A program made the translations under genes and the position numbers. From positions 1 through 44,209 of the forward strand of contig JAEYZD010000059.1 of the NCBI GenBank assembly GCA_023430725.1: a stretch of 44,209 nt of DNA. Reading direction: 5' to 3'. This document shows positions 17,458 to 25,438 of the stretch, piece after piece. Every line of letters begins with the position of its first letter. Position 1 is the stretch's first letter. The notes beneath the pieces are model-generated. The model saw nothing but the letters and a program-made list of their open reading frames with translations. It did no database searches and was not told where the DNA came from. The stretch comes from Bacteroidota bacterium (GTDB lineage Bacteria > Bacteroidota > Bacteroidia > Bacteroidales > VadinHA17).

Positions 17458-18240
17458 ATGAGAAAAACCTTTATAACGGTTCTCGTAATCATCACCGCAG
17501 GACTGCAATGGCTGGCAGCACAGCAACAGCCATATCTCCCCGGCGAAAAAATCACCTACCAGATACGGTACGGAATGGTTGGAAGCGGCGTGGTCACCCT
17601 CAGCATAAATGAAGGTATTTACAAGGGCGAAAAGATATGGCATGCCGTTGTGTCAGGTCAGACCACAGGCATAGCCGATGCACTCTACAAGGTGAGGGAC
17701 AAATACGAGAGTTACATAGACCCGGCCACTGATCTGCCCCTCTTTTCAATCAGAAATATCCAGGAGGGGAGGTACCGCAAGTACAACGAAGTGGGCTTTG
17801 ATCAGAGAGCCAGGCCCGATTCAACGCTCGTCTTCAGCGACCTGACTGGCGGACATACCGGTCCGAAAGGACTGCTTGACATAGTCTCCTGCTTCTACTG
17901 GTTCAGAAAATATTATCTCGCTTCAGGGCAGGAACTGGTCCCCGGGGAAACTTATAAAATGATGACATGGTTTGCTGACGAACTCTATCCTATAATCCTG
18001 AGATACAAGGGAAAGGAGACAATAAGGATCAAGGGCAGCAAGATCGAGTGCTACCGCTTCCACCCCGTGACAGAGGTGGGCAGGGTCTTCAAAACCGAGG
18101 AAGATATGGCGATGTGGTTCACTGCAGATGAAAATTTTTTACCGGTTAAAGTCCGATTTGATATCTTTGTGGGGTCATTTCATGTGGATATGACAAGTTA
18201 TGAAGGGCTTAGAACGCCCATTAAATATTTGGAACAATAA
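17458..18240 (+). CDS. DUF3108 domain protein, exported
   Basis: A 260-residue protein with a Sec signal (MRKTFITVLVIITAGLQWLAA, cut near AQQQ), so it works in the periplasm or at the outer membrane. The DUF3108 pattern is visible: PYLPGEKITYQIRYGMVGSG at the mature start, AVVSGQTTGIADALYKVRDKYESYID, PLFSIRNIQEGRY, then LDIVSCFYWFRK and a C-terminal MAMWFTADENFLPVKVRFDIFVGSF. The family is predicted to form an extended beta structure and its function is not established. Neighbour spacing is 16 bases after tsaB and 21 before efp; this conserved-looking packing argues for co-transcription only, not a shared pathway. Confidence 0.88.
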   Translation: MRKTFITVLVIITAGLQWLAAQQQPYLPGEKITYQIRYGMVGSGVVTLSINEGIYKGEKIWHAVVSGQTTGIADALYKVRDKYESYIDPATDLPLFSIRNIQEGRYRKYNEVGFDQRARPDSTLVFSDLTGGHTGPKGLLDIVSCFYWFRKYYLASGQELVPGETYKMMTWFADELYPIILRYKGKETIRIKGSKIECYRFHPVTEVGRVFKTEEDMAMWFTADENFLPVKVRFDIFVGSFHVDMTSYEGLRTPIKYLEQ

Positions 18241-18261
18241 ACAAGGAACAGAAGTTTTTTT

Positions 18262-18828
18262 ATGGCTACAACGGCAGATTTCAGAAACGGGATGGTAATA
18301 GAATACAACAATGACCTTTATACCATCGTACAGTTTCAGCATGTAAAACCGGGAAAGGGACCGGCCTTCGTGCGCACCAGGCTCAAGAACGTTACATCCG
18401 GCAAGGTCCTCGAGAATACTTTCAACTCAGGGGTGAAGGTAAATGTGGCACGCGTTGAACGCAGGCCCCATCAGTACCTCTATAAGGATGACATGGGTTA
18501 TCACCTGATGCACGTCGAGACATTCGAACAGATCACTGTACCAGAATCATTGCTGGATAACAGTGACCTCCTCAAGGAGGGTGATGTTGTGGAAGTTGTC
18601 GTGCACGCAGACACGGAAAACGTTCTGCTGGTTGATCTTCCCGTGAACGTTGTCATGGAGGTTACCTATTCCGAACCGGGCCTTCGCGGTGATACGGCAA
18701 CAAACACCCTCAAGCCTGCGACAATTGAGACCGGATCAACAATCATGGTTCCGCTCTTCGTCAACACAGGTGACAAAATACGCATTGACACGCGTGACAG
18801 GTCATACATCGAGAGAGTAAAGGGCTGA
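18262..18828 (+). CDS. efp: Elongation factor P
   Basis: Translation factor of 188 residues that binds ribosomes stalled at polyproline stretches and speeds peptide bond formation. The three-domain layout is complete: the KOW-like N-domain (TTADFRNGMVIEYNNDLYTI) with the tip loop VKPGKGPAF carrying Lys32, where E. coli EF-P has its modified lysine (K34); the OB domains II (VNVARVERRPHQYLY) and III, with the signature VMEVTYSEPGLRGDTA and final GDKIRIDTRDRSYIERVKG. No PoxA/EpmA or EpmB gene is near, so the state of Lys32 cannot be judged. The stop codon lies 7 bases before the next gene's likely ATG. Confidence 0.97.
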   Translation: MATTADFRNGMVIEYNNDLYTIVQFQHVKPGKGPAFVRTRLKNVTSGKVLENTFNSGVKVNVARVERRPHQYLYKDDMGYHLMHVETFEQITVPESLLDNSDLLKEGDVVEVVVHADTENVLLVDLPVNVVMEVTYSEPGLRGDTATNTLKPATIETGSTIMVPLFVNTGDKIRIDTRDRSYIERVKG

Positions 18829-18835
18829 CGTGGGA

Positions 18836-20071
18836 ATGACAGAGGGCCGGCTTCCGAAGGACAGACTGAAGATGTCGAAGTACAAGCTCGACGCCCTGCT
18901 TGACATTACCCTCTCCATCAACGCCAACCTGCCTACTTCGGAACTTGTCAGGAAGTACGAATCGATCCTCCGCGATGACCTGGGGATCGGGAAGATACTG
19001 CTTTTCAAGTACGGTGAACAGTGGGAGCCGCTGCTCAATTCAGGATTCCCGCAATCACTGAGCACTTCCATCAACGTTGAGAAGGATCTTCTCTGTTTCA
19101 GGGAGATACAGACAGAGGTCCGTCAGAAGACATTTCGTTCCGTGGATTTCATACTCCCCGTGCTCCACAACAATGAGCCCTCGGCATATGTGCTCATCGG
19201 CGATATTGACGAGGAGGGCGAAGGGATGAGCCCCCTCATCAGGCACCTCCATTTCATACAGACAATCTCCGGCATCATCGTAGTTGCAATCGAGAACCAG
19301 CGGCTTTTCAGGGAGAGTCTCAGGCAGGAAGCGCTGCGACGTGAGCTGGAGCTTGCCGCACGTATGCAGATGATGCTGATCCCTGACAACACCAGGCTGC
19401 CGTCAGGAGACGGGATCAGGGCAAGGGGATTCTATTATCCGCATTACGAGGTGGGGGGCGACTATTATGATTTCATGCCGCTCTCGGAGAACGTAGTCGG
19501 CTTCTGCATTGCCGACGTCTCAGGGAAGGGGATGTCAGCGGCATTGCTGATGTCCAACTTTCAGGCCAGCCTGAGAGCACTCTTCACCGCCGAAGCCAGT
19601 CTTGAGGAACTTGTCAGGAAGCTCAATGACCTGGTTGTTTCTAACTCATCCGGCGAAAGGTTCATTACACTCTTCCTGGCCCGTTATGATCAGAGGACAC
19701 AGGTGCTTGAATATGTAAATGCGGCACACAATCCCCCTGTAATAATTAACACAGGCACAGGAGATGCGTCAGTGCTGAAACAGTCGTGCGTTGGTGTCGG
19801 TATGCTTGATGAGATGCCGTGCGTGCGAACCGATCATCTAACCCTTGACGGCCCTTCCAAGATAATCTGTTATACTGACGGTCTCTCTGAACTGAAGGAT
19901 GAAAGCGGCAGGGATCTGGGCATATCACCGCTCGTGAAGCATTTCCCGAATTCAAAACCGCTTTCGGATAATATTGATGACCTGATCAGTGACCTTGACA
20001 TCAGTGCCGGAAACCAGCGGCTGTTTGACGATGTGTCAATACTCGCTATAGAGATCCGTCCTCACCATTAG
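18836..20071 (+). CDS. GAF-PP2C (SpoIIE/RsbU-type) serine/threonine phosphatase
   Basis: Cytosolic metal-dependent phosphatase of 411 residues from the ATG at 18836; an in-frame GTG at 18830 and an ATG at 18872 are alternatives. Residues about 15-155 form a GAF-like sensor domain (KYKLDALLDITLSINANL, then FILPVLHNNEPSAYVLIGDI). A short coiled linker (RQEALRRELELAARMQMMLIP) leads to a complete PP2C domain with the metal-binding acids in VGGDYYDF, IADVSGKGMSAA, YTDGLSE and DDVSILAIEI. RsbU/SiaA-type enzymes of this build dephosphorylate an anti-anti-sigma factor or a SiaC-type protein; a SiaC-like gene lies 6.5 kb upstream, but the pairing is a guess. The 3' end overlaps the convergent ligase gene by 26 bases. 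Confidence 0.92.
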   Translation: MTEGRLPKDRLKMSKYKLDALLDITLSINANLPTSELVRKYESILRDDLGIGKILLFKYGEQWEPLLNSGFPQSLSTSINVEKDLLCFREIQTEVRQKTFRSVDFILPVLHNNEPSAYVLIGDIDEEGEGMSPLIRHLHFIQTISGIIVVAIENQRLFRESLRQEALRRELELAARMQMMLIPDNTRLPSGDGIRARGFYYPHYEVGGDYYDFMPLSENVVGFCIADVSGKGMSAALLMSNFQASLRALFTAEASLEELVRKLNDLVVSNSSGERFITLFLARYDQRTQVLEYVNAAHNPPVIINTGTGDASVLKQSCVGVGMLDEMPCVRTDHLTLDGPSKIICYTDGLSELKDESGRDLGISPLVKHFPNSKPLSDNIDDLISDLDISAGNQRLFDDVSILAIEIRPHH

Positions 20072-21458
20072 GACGGGCATGAGAGGGGTCTGCGGAGATC
20101 CCGGCGTCTCTTTTCTGTACCAGGTCCGTGGCCGTTATAAGTGCGATAAATCCCCACCACAGGGCAGCTATCTTGTCAGAATCCAGAAAACTGTTCATTA
20201 CAGCGTGAACGGCATAAGTCAGCAGGCCGGTAACAACCGCCAGCACAAAGTATCCCGAAGGCCCCCTCTTCTCACGGTACCAGCATCTTATCCCGGTGAT
20301 AACGGCGGTAATGGTAATTGACAGGAAAATCAACGCTCCCGGCCAGCCGGTCTCGCTGAGCGCTCCGAGGTATTCGCTGTGCGCATTTCCGGCATCGCCG
20401 AAGTCAGTGCTTATGGCGGTCCTTTCCGAGGCCTTCTGGAAGGGTGCATACTGAAACTGGTACGTGCCGGGGCCCCACCCGAGGTGCGGCTTTTCAACGA
20501 ACATCCTCAATGCGCACTTCCACCTGTTGATGCGTTCAAGGTTCGACTGGTCGGTTGAAATGTTGGCTGATGATCTTAAGTGCTGCTCCAGGTCAGCAGA
20601 TGAATCCTCCGTGGTGCTGTCCATCCGCTGCCAGATCAGATTGGCGGATAGGGCAACTGCAATTGTCATGATAAGGGCGGAGCCCGTAAGCATCCTGACA
20701 GGCATCCTTATCCAGAGCACCAGCCCGGCCACCGAGGCTGCCATAAGGCTCACCCAGGCGGCACGGCTGTATGAGAGGATAAAGCCGGCGGCAAAGATGA
20801 GAAGAATGAGGCTGAGCATCGCTTTGCGAAATGTGCTGCCCTTTCCTGAATGCATCGCAGCCAGGGGCGGGATGAGAAAAGCCATTGATGCCCCGAAGGA
20901 TGTATGATCCCTGTAGAACGGATAGCATGCGGAATGGGCAAACTGCTGGTTGAGAAGACCTGCGCCCTGCACCCTGACGATGAAGTAGATCACCACCACT
21001 GCGAGACCTGCCGAGAGTGCAAGGACATATCTGTACCTGAACCTTTCCGAATACGCCAGGCTGGCCGTGACAAGATAAAACCCGGCAGTGAACCAGAGCC
21101 TGTAGGCAAGGGTTTTGAACGAGACAGCCGGCATGGTGGAGGTGACAGCCGTGAAGAACGTCCACAGCAGATAGATCCCAATAAGAACAGTCATCGGGTG
21201 CCTGAGCAGTTCCCGTGGAAATCCCCTTGTCACAATAAGCCGGAACAGGGTTATCAGAAGGACAAGCGCCAGGACGGGTTCGGTTGGCACCGAGAGGTCA
21301 ATTCCGGTGCTGCCCGTTATGTAACTGAGCTGCAGCGACAAAGGTGCAAGGAAGAGCGTCAGCAGCAGCAGGTGCTCAATGGAAAGCATTGCCAGCAGAA
21401 GCACAGCCAGCGCTGCCGGAATTATCAGTATGAGCAGTTCAATGCCTGTCATCAGCAC
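20046..21458 (-). CDS. O-antigen ligase / Wzy-type polysaccharide polymerase family membrane protein
   Basis: Inner-membrane protein of 470 residues (or 468 from the ATG at 21452) with about eleven hydrophobic helices and a charged C-terminal tail. The Wzy_C pattern is present: a long periplasmic loop (about 265-345, with the acidic DSTTEDSSADLEQHLRSS) followed by ALRMFVEKPHLGWGPGTYQFQ and NAHSEYLGALSETGWPGALIF, the conserved region of WaaL/Wzy proteins. Whether it ligates O-antigen to lipid A or polymerises an exopolysaccharide cannot be told. Its start overlaps the end of the Wzz-like gene by 14-20 bases, which indicates translational coupling and one job in chain assembly. It is the last gene of the minus-strand run. 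Confidence 0.88.
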   Translation of the reverse strand: MLMTGIELLILIIPAALAVLLLAMLSIEHLLLLTLFLAPLSLQLSYITGSTGIDLSVPTEPVLALVLLITLFRLIVTRGFPRELLRHPMTVLIGIYLLWTFFTAVTSTMPAVSFKTLAYRLWFTAGFYLVTASLAYSERFRYRYVLALSAGLAVVVIYFIVRVQGAGLLNQQFAHSACYPFYRDHTSFGASMAFLIPPLAAMHSGKGSTFRKAMLSLILLIFAAGFILSYSRAAWVSLMAASVAGLVLWIRMPVRMLTGSALIMTIAVALSANLIWQRMDSTTEDSSADLEQHLRSSANISTDQSNLERINRWKCALRMFVEKPHLGWGPGTYQFQYAPFQKASERTAISTDFGDAGNAHSEYLGALSETGWPGALIFLSITITAVITGIRCWYREKRGPSGYFVLAVVTGLLTYAVHAVMNSFLDSDKIAALWWGFIALITATDLVQKRDAGISADPSHARPNGEDGSL

Positions 21459-22326
21459 GATGCAGCTTCACCCCCTCGGCAACGAACAGCACCAGTGTCA
21501 GCAGCAGCAGCACCGAGAGTACTGATACCGTGACAATAACGGTGCGCCGCGGCCAGGTTTTCTTTTCCGCCACCACCGCCCTGTCCACTATGAGGGTATA
21601 GGGCAACGTACGGCGGCTGAGGGCCTGCGCCTCGAGATACCTTCCGCGGATCATGCCCAGGTATTCATTCTCCGTTTCAAGGGTGGAGTAGATTCTCAGG
21701 GCCGCCGCACCGGAGAGACTCAGAAGGCTGTCTTCATACTGCCTCACCAGGCGGAACTGGCTCTCATAGGCCCTGTTTATCTCGTCAAGCATGACGGCAG
21801 CCGCACTGCGCTGAAGATTATTGAAGACTGTGTCAGCCCTCAGGGCCATGTCATTGGCCATTGCGCATGCCACCTCCCTGTCGCGGTCACGGACACGAAT
21901 CTCCACAGACCCGAATGATGTTTTCGCACAGCGAAGGTATTTGTCCATCTTCTCTGAAAGCACCGTATTCGGGTACTTCTCTCCGGGCTTTATACCGTAA
22001 TGACTTACAAGATCATATTTTTCCTTCAGATAACTCCTGACCTGTTCACTGTTGATGACCTGCACCAGCTTCTCGGTGGCGTCATCGTCGCCGAACAGCT
22101 CCGTTCGCGAAGCAACCTCGCCGAGAAGCGATCCGGCTTCGGCAATATTTGCAGAAGGATAGAGGACCACGGTTGATTCATACAGTGGCTTTAGCAGCAG
22201 CGAGATACCGGCAGAGAGCACTGCTGCTGCAATGCCTGCAATGACGAACTTCCTGAAATGCCTGATGAAAAAATTTATAAGATCGAAGGAGTCGGTCCTG
22301 AATTCAGCTCTTATTTCATTTTTCAT
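21439..22326 (-). CDS. Wzz-type polysaccharide chain-length determinant
   Basis: Inner-membrane co-polymerase of 295 residues, starting at MKNEIRAEFRTDSFDLINFF; an ATG 6 bases upstream is also possible. A first membrane helix (about 30-48, FVIAGIAAAVLSAGISLLL) is followed by the Wzz signature KPLYESTVVLYPS, a helical periplasmic domain (residues about 60-250, with VRVRDRDREVACAMANDMA-like helices), and a second membrane helix (about 263-284, RRTVIVTVSVLSVLLLLTLVLF). There is no C-terminal tyrosine-kinase domain. Such proteins set the length of O-antigen or capsule chains. It overlaps the downstream ligase/polymerase gene. No glycosyltransferases or flippase lie in the window, so this pair serves genes elsewhere. 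Confidence 0.85.
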   Translation of the reverse strand: MKNEIRAEFRTDSFDLINFFIRHFRKFVIAGIAAAVLSAGISLLLKPLYESTVVLYPSANIAEAGSLLGEVASRTELFGDDDATEKLVQVINSEQVRSYLKEKYDLVSHYGIKPGEKYPNTVLSEKMDKYLRCAKTSFGSVEIRVRDRDREVACAMANDMALRADTVFNNLQRSAAAVMLDEINRAYESQFRLVRQYEDSLLSLSGAAALRIYSTLETENEYLGMIRGRYLEAQALSRRTLPYTLIVDRAVVAEKKTWPRRTVIVTVSVLSVLLLLTLVLFVAEGVKLHRADDRH

Positions 22327-22331
22327 CGGCA

Positions 22332-22358
22332 CCTGATTTTATAGGATCCTGATTTTAT
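22332..22358. repeat. Two 11-bp direct repeats before the Wzz-like gene
   Basis: CCTGATTTTAT occurs at 22332-22342 and 22348-22358, a 16-base period, each followed by an AGGA-like word. It fills the gap between tyrS and the Wzz-like gene, just upstream of the latter's start. It could be an operator pair or a small local duplication. Confidence 0.45.
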
Positions 22359-22376
22359 TAGGAACCGGCCGGGGTT

Positions 22377-23669
22377 CTAAGAAACCCTGACCAGGTAATA
22401 GTTCTTCTTACCCTTCTGAATCAGAAGGTATTTGCTGTTTAGCAGGTATTGCGGGTTTATCACTGCCTCGGGATTATCAACCTTCTCCTTGTTGAGGCTC
22501 ACTCCGCCGCCCTGTATCAGGCGCCTGAACTCCCCCTTGGATTCGGCAATTTTCGTATGCACGGCGCAGAGATCGGAGAATGTGACTCCGGCTTCGATCA
22601 GTCCGGCGCTGACGTCAAACATCGGCACTCCCTCGAATACCGAGAGGAAGGTCTTTTCGTCCATCCGTCTTAGCTGTTCGGTGGTGCCCTTGCCAAAGAG
22701 TATCTGTGAAGCCTCCACCGCAGCATCGTAGTCTTCGCGCGAATGCGCCATTACCGTCACCTCTTCGGCCAGCCGCCTCTGAAGAATCCGCAGGTGCGGC
22801 TCTGCCTGGTGTGCACTGACAAGCGCGGCTATTTCGCTCTGCGGGAGCATGGTAAAGATCTTTATGAATTTTTCGGCATCTGCATCGGCCACGTTGAGCC
22901 AGAACTGGTAGAACTGGTATGGTGTGGTTCTCGCGGGATCGAGCCATACGTTGCCGGTCTCGGTCTTCCCGAACTTCTGGCCGTCACTCTTGGTGATCAG
23001 CGGACAGGTCATTGCATATGCCTCGCCGCCGGCCTTGCGCCTGATGAGCTCGGTACCTGTGACGATGTTGCCCCACTGGTCCGAGCCGCCCATCTGCAGC
23101 TGACAGCCGTGGTTTGTATAGAGGAACAGATAGTCTGTGCCCTGCACCAGCTGATAGGAAAATTCCGTGAAGGACATCCCCTGCCCGGTCTCGGAATCAA
23201 GCCTCTTCTTTACAGAGTCCTTGGCCATCATGTAGTTGACAGTGATGTGTTTGCCTATATCGCGGATGAACCCGAGGAAGGAGTATTCCTTCATCCAGTC
23301 GTAGTTGTTGACCATCACCGCCCTGTTGGATGCGGCGGAATAGAAATCAAGAAACTTCTCAAACTGTTTCTTCAGGCAATCCTGGTTGTGGCGAAGGGTC
23401 TCCTCGTCAAGGAGATTGCGCTCTTCGGACTTGCCGGAAGGATCGCCTATCATACCGGTGGCACCGCCGATAAGCACAATTGGGGTATGCCCTGCATTCT
23501 GAAAATGCTTCAGCATCATCACTCCCACCAGGTGCCCGATATGCAGTGAGTCAGCCGTCGGGTCAAAACCGACATAAGCCGAGCTCTTCCCCTTCATCAG
23601 AAACTCCTCTGTGCCGGGCATGATGTCATGTATCATACCCCTCCACCTCAGCTCTTCAACAAAATTCAT
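22377..23669 (-). CDS. tyrS: Tyrosyl-tRNA synthetase
   Basis: Cytosolic class I aminoacyl-tRNA synthetase that charges tRNA-Tyr. From the ATG at 23669 (MNFVEELRWRGMIHD) it is 430 residues, the normal TyrS length; the frame runs 13 residues further upstream but those do not match. The ATP-binding HIGH motif is at 43-46 in FDPTADSLHIGHLVG, and the KMSKS equivalent reads KFGKT, as in TyrS of this type. Tyrosine-pocket segments include YDWMKEYSFLGFIRDIGKH and SYQLVQGTDYLFLY followed by MGGSDQWGNI. The C-terminal S4 RNA-binding domain (RRLIQGGGVSLNKEKV) is complete. CvpA lies 45 bases upstream on the same strand. Confidence 0.97.
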   Translation of the reverse strand: MNFVEELRWRGMIHDIMPGTEEFLMKGKSSAYVGFDPTADSLHIGHLVGVMMLKHFQNAGHTPIVLIGGATGMIGDPSGKSEERNLLDEETLRHNQDCLKKQFEKFLDFYSAASNRAVMVNNYDWMKEYSFLGFIRDIGKHITVNYMMAKDSVKKRLDSETGQGMSFTEFSYQLVQGTDYLFLYTNHGCQLQMGGSDQWGNIVTGTELIRRKAGGEAYAMTCPLITKSDGQKFGKTETGNVWLDPARTTPYQFYQFWLNVADADAEKFIKIFTMLPQSEIAALVSAHQAEPHLRILQRRLAEEVTVMAHSREDYDAAVEASQILFGKGTTEQLRRMDEKTFLSVFEGVPMFDVSAGLIEAGVTFSDLCAVHTKIAESKGEFRRLIQGGGVSLNKEKVDNPEAVINPQYLLNSKYLLIQKGKKNYYLVRVS

Positions 23670-23714
23670 CATCAGCATCTGAAATTTTAGGTGTCGCAAA
23701 GATATCAAAACCGC

Positions 23715-24251
23715 TCAGATGGTCACACCGGGCGACTCCTTTTTGTGGCGGTTGAAGCTGTCAATGAGGTCACCGCCCTCAACTATCGGGAAGATTGACG
23801 GAACCAGGTCTGCAATGGGATTATAGAGGAATGAGTTGTTTATCGTAGCCGATGGCAGGAAGTGTTTCTTTTCGTCAACTGTATTCAGGAAGACGAAGAG
23901 GACACTGAGCACCAGGGCTATCTTCAGCACTCCGAATATTGCTCCGAGCGATTTTATGACGAAGCCAAGGGCCATTGCCTTCAGAATAGAGTCGAGCAGC
24001 TTGCCGATCAGGTAGACAACAATCATTATGGCAGTGAAAGTGACTGCAAAAGAGATAATGCCGGTCCATTGCGAGGTCATGTCAAACCATGCTGCCAGCT
24101 TCTCTGCCGTCCACCACGAGAAGTGGATGGCGCCCCAGATGCCAAGAACAAGTGCGGCAAGCTCTGCCACCTCTATTATCAGGCCGTCAATAAAACCCTG
24201 TACCAGCCCGTAAAAGAGAAGGGCAACTATTACGAAGTCAATCCAGTTCAT
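23715..24251 (-). CDS. CvpA family membrane protein
   Basis: Inner-membrane protein of 178 residues from the ATG at 24251 (MNWIDFVIVALLFYGLVQGF). Twenty more residues are open upstream but break the typical start of the family. Four hydrophobic helices are seen (about 3-20, 28-46, 62-85 and 100-125), the CvpA/colicin V production layout. The C-terminus is soluble and carries the FNRHKKESPGVTI tail. The E. coli protein is needed for colicin V production and envelope integrity; its exact action is not settled. It precedes tyrS and probably shares its transcript. Confidence 0.87.
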   Translation of the reverse strand: MNWIDFVIVALLFYGLVQGFIDGLIIEVAELAALVLGIWGAIHFSWWTAEKLAAWFDMTSQWTGIISFAVTFTAIMIVVYLIGKLLDSILKAMALGFVIKSLGAIFGVLKIALVLSVLFVFLNTVDEKKHFLPSATINNSFLYNPIADLVPSIFPIVEGGDLIDSFNRHKKESPGVTI

Positions 24252-24378
24252 TGTGAATGAAGTTTGAAAGGATGAAGGTATGAAATGTTGAACAATCACA
24301 CAAACTGCCAAATCAGGCGGGAGAGTGGCGGACGGAATCAGGCAATGTTTATATTTGAATTAAAATTTTGCTTCACGG

Positions 24379-25404
24379 ATGGATTTACAGTATACTGATG
24401 TGATTGCCGTTTTCGATATCGGCAGGACATGGAAGAGATTTGACCTTTTTGACAGAGCCCTTCATCCCCTTGTCACCACGGAAAAGATTATCCCTGAAAC
24501 CATTGACAGCGAGGGTCATGCATGTGACGACCTCCCGGCACTTGAGGGCTGGGTCAGGGCAAGCCTGAACGGGGTAACGGGAGGCGGTCTTTACAGGATA
24601 ATGGCAGTGAGCATCGCCGGGGCAGAAAGATGTCTGCCTGTGATGGAGAAAGCCGTATCAGAACTGATGAAAGCCAATGGGGCAGATAACGGACCGGTCA
24701 GATGCAGCAGCATTGACAGCACAGCAGCCTCGCTGATTCCTTACCTCAGGGGGTCTGACAAGCCGTTTATACTGGTTTCAACCGGAACATGGTGTACCTT
24801 CATGAACCCGTTTGATTCCGGCCCCTTTGAAAGAGAGCCGGAAAACGGGGAGATGAGGGGGATCAGGGCTGTAGGCGGTCAGCAGGTAAAGTATTCCAGG
24901 TTTCATCTCGGGGAGATTCATGACAGGAATGTGACAATGCTCGATGACCACTTCGGGGTTACCGGGGAGCTCTACAAGACGATAAAAATCAAGAACAAGA
25001 AGATAGAAAAGATCAGGGCAAACAGGCGGGGCCGGGTTTTCTTCCGTCACGGCATCCCGGAGGGATATGCTGATACCTCAGCCGATCTGTCTCATTTCCT
25101 GACATATGCCGACGCCTATCACCAGATGATGTATGACCTGGTTGACGAGTGTCTCAGCTCATTCAGGGATATCGTAAACGAAACCGATACAACGGAAATC
25201 CTGTATGTAACGGGAGGCTTCGCACTTAACGACACCTTTGTCAGGATCCTGGCACAACGGCTTCCTGATAAGCGGGTATATGCCAGCACAATAGAATATG
25301 CCACCGCACTGGGCGCTGCAATCGACGCCTACCCTGATGCGTTTGATTCAGAGCTTCCGAGTCTCTACCTGGGGCTTAAGGCTATCCTTCTGCGCGACGA
25401 GTAA
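24379..25404 (+). CDS. FGGY-family carbohydrate kinase with a missing middle segment
   Basis: ATP-dependent sugar kinase fold of the type that includes L-rhamnulokinase and L-fuculokinase, but only 341 residues where relatives have about 450-500. The N-terminal phosphate-binding strand (AVFDIGRTWKRFDLFD) and the C-terminal ATPase half are present: SSIDSTAASLIPYL, with the Asp in the catalytic-base position, the LVSTGTWCTFMNPF phosphate loop, and the adenosine motif LYVTGGFALND. Between about residues 80 and 110 the usual substrate-binding domain, over 100 residues, is absent, and the frame continues without a stop. The N-terminal motif also has RTWKR where the family usually has KTNKK. Either a compact kinase or an in-frame deletion product that no longer phosphorylates sugar. 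A stand-alone gene, 34 bases before the M16 gene. Confidence 0.75.
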   Translation: MDLQYTDVIAVFDIGRTWKRFDLFDRALHPLVTTEKIIPETIDSEGHACDDLPALEGWVRASLNGVTGGGLYRIMAVSIAGAERCLPVMEKAVSELMKANGADNGPVRCSSIDSTAASLIPYLRGSDKPFILVSTGTWCTFMNPFDSGPFEREPENGEMRGIRAVGGQQVKYSRFHLGEIHDRNVTMLDDHFGVTGELYKTIKIKNKKIEKIRANRRGRVFFRHGIPEGYADTSADLSHFLTYADAYHQMMYDLVDECLSSFRDIVNETDTTEILYVTGGFALNDTFVRILAQRLPDKRVYASTIEYATALGAAIDAYPDAFDSELPSLYLGLKAILLRDE

Positions 25405-25438
25405 CAAAGAATCTGTTTAACCCCAAATACCTCTGATA

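Noticed and set aside
20046..20071. The 26-base convergent overlap as a special regulatory arrangement
   Set aside because: Short tail-to-tail overlaps are common in compact genomes. Both stop codons are normal and both protein ends fit their families.
24600..24720. Frameshift or stop in the FGGY kinase as the cause of its short length
   Set aside because: The frame is open through the junction and both halves are in the same frame; no pair of overlapping frames is seen. A clean in-frame loss of the middle fits better.
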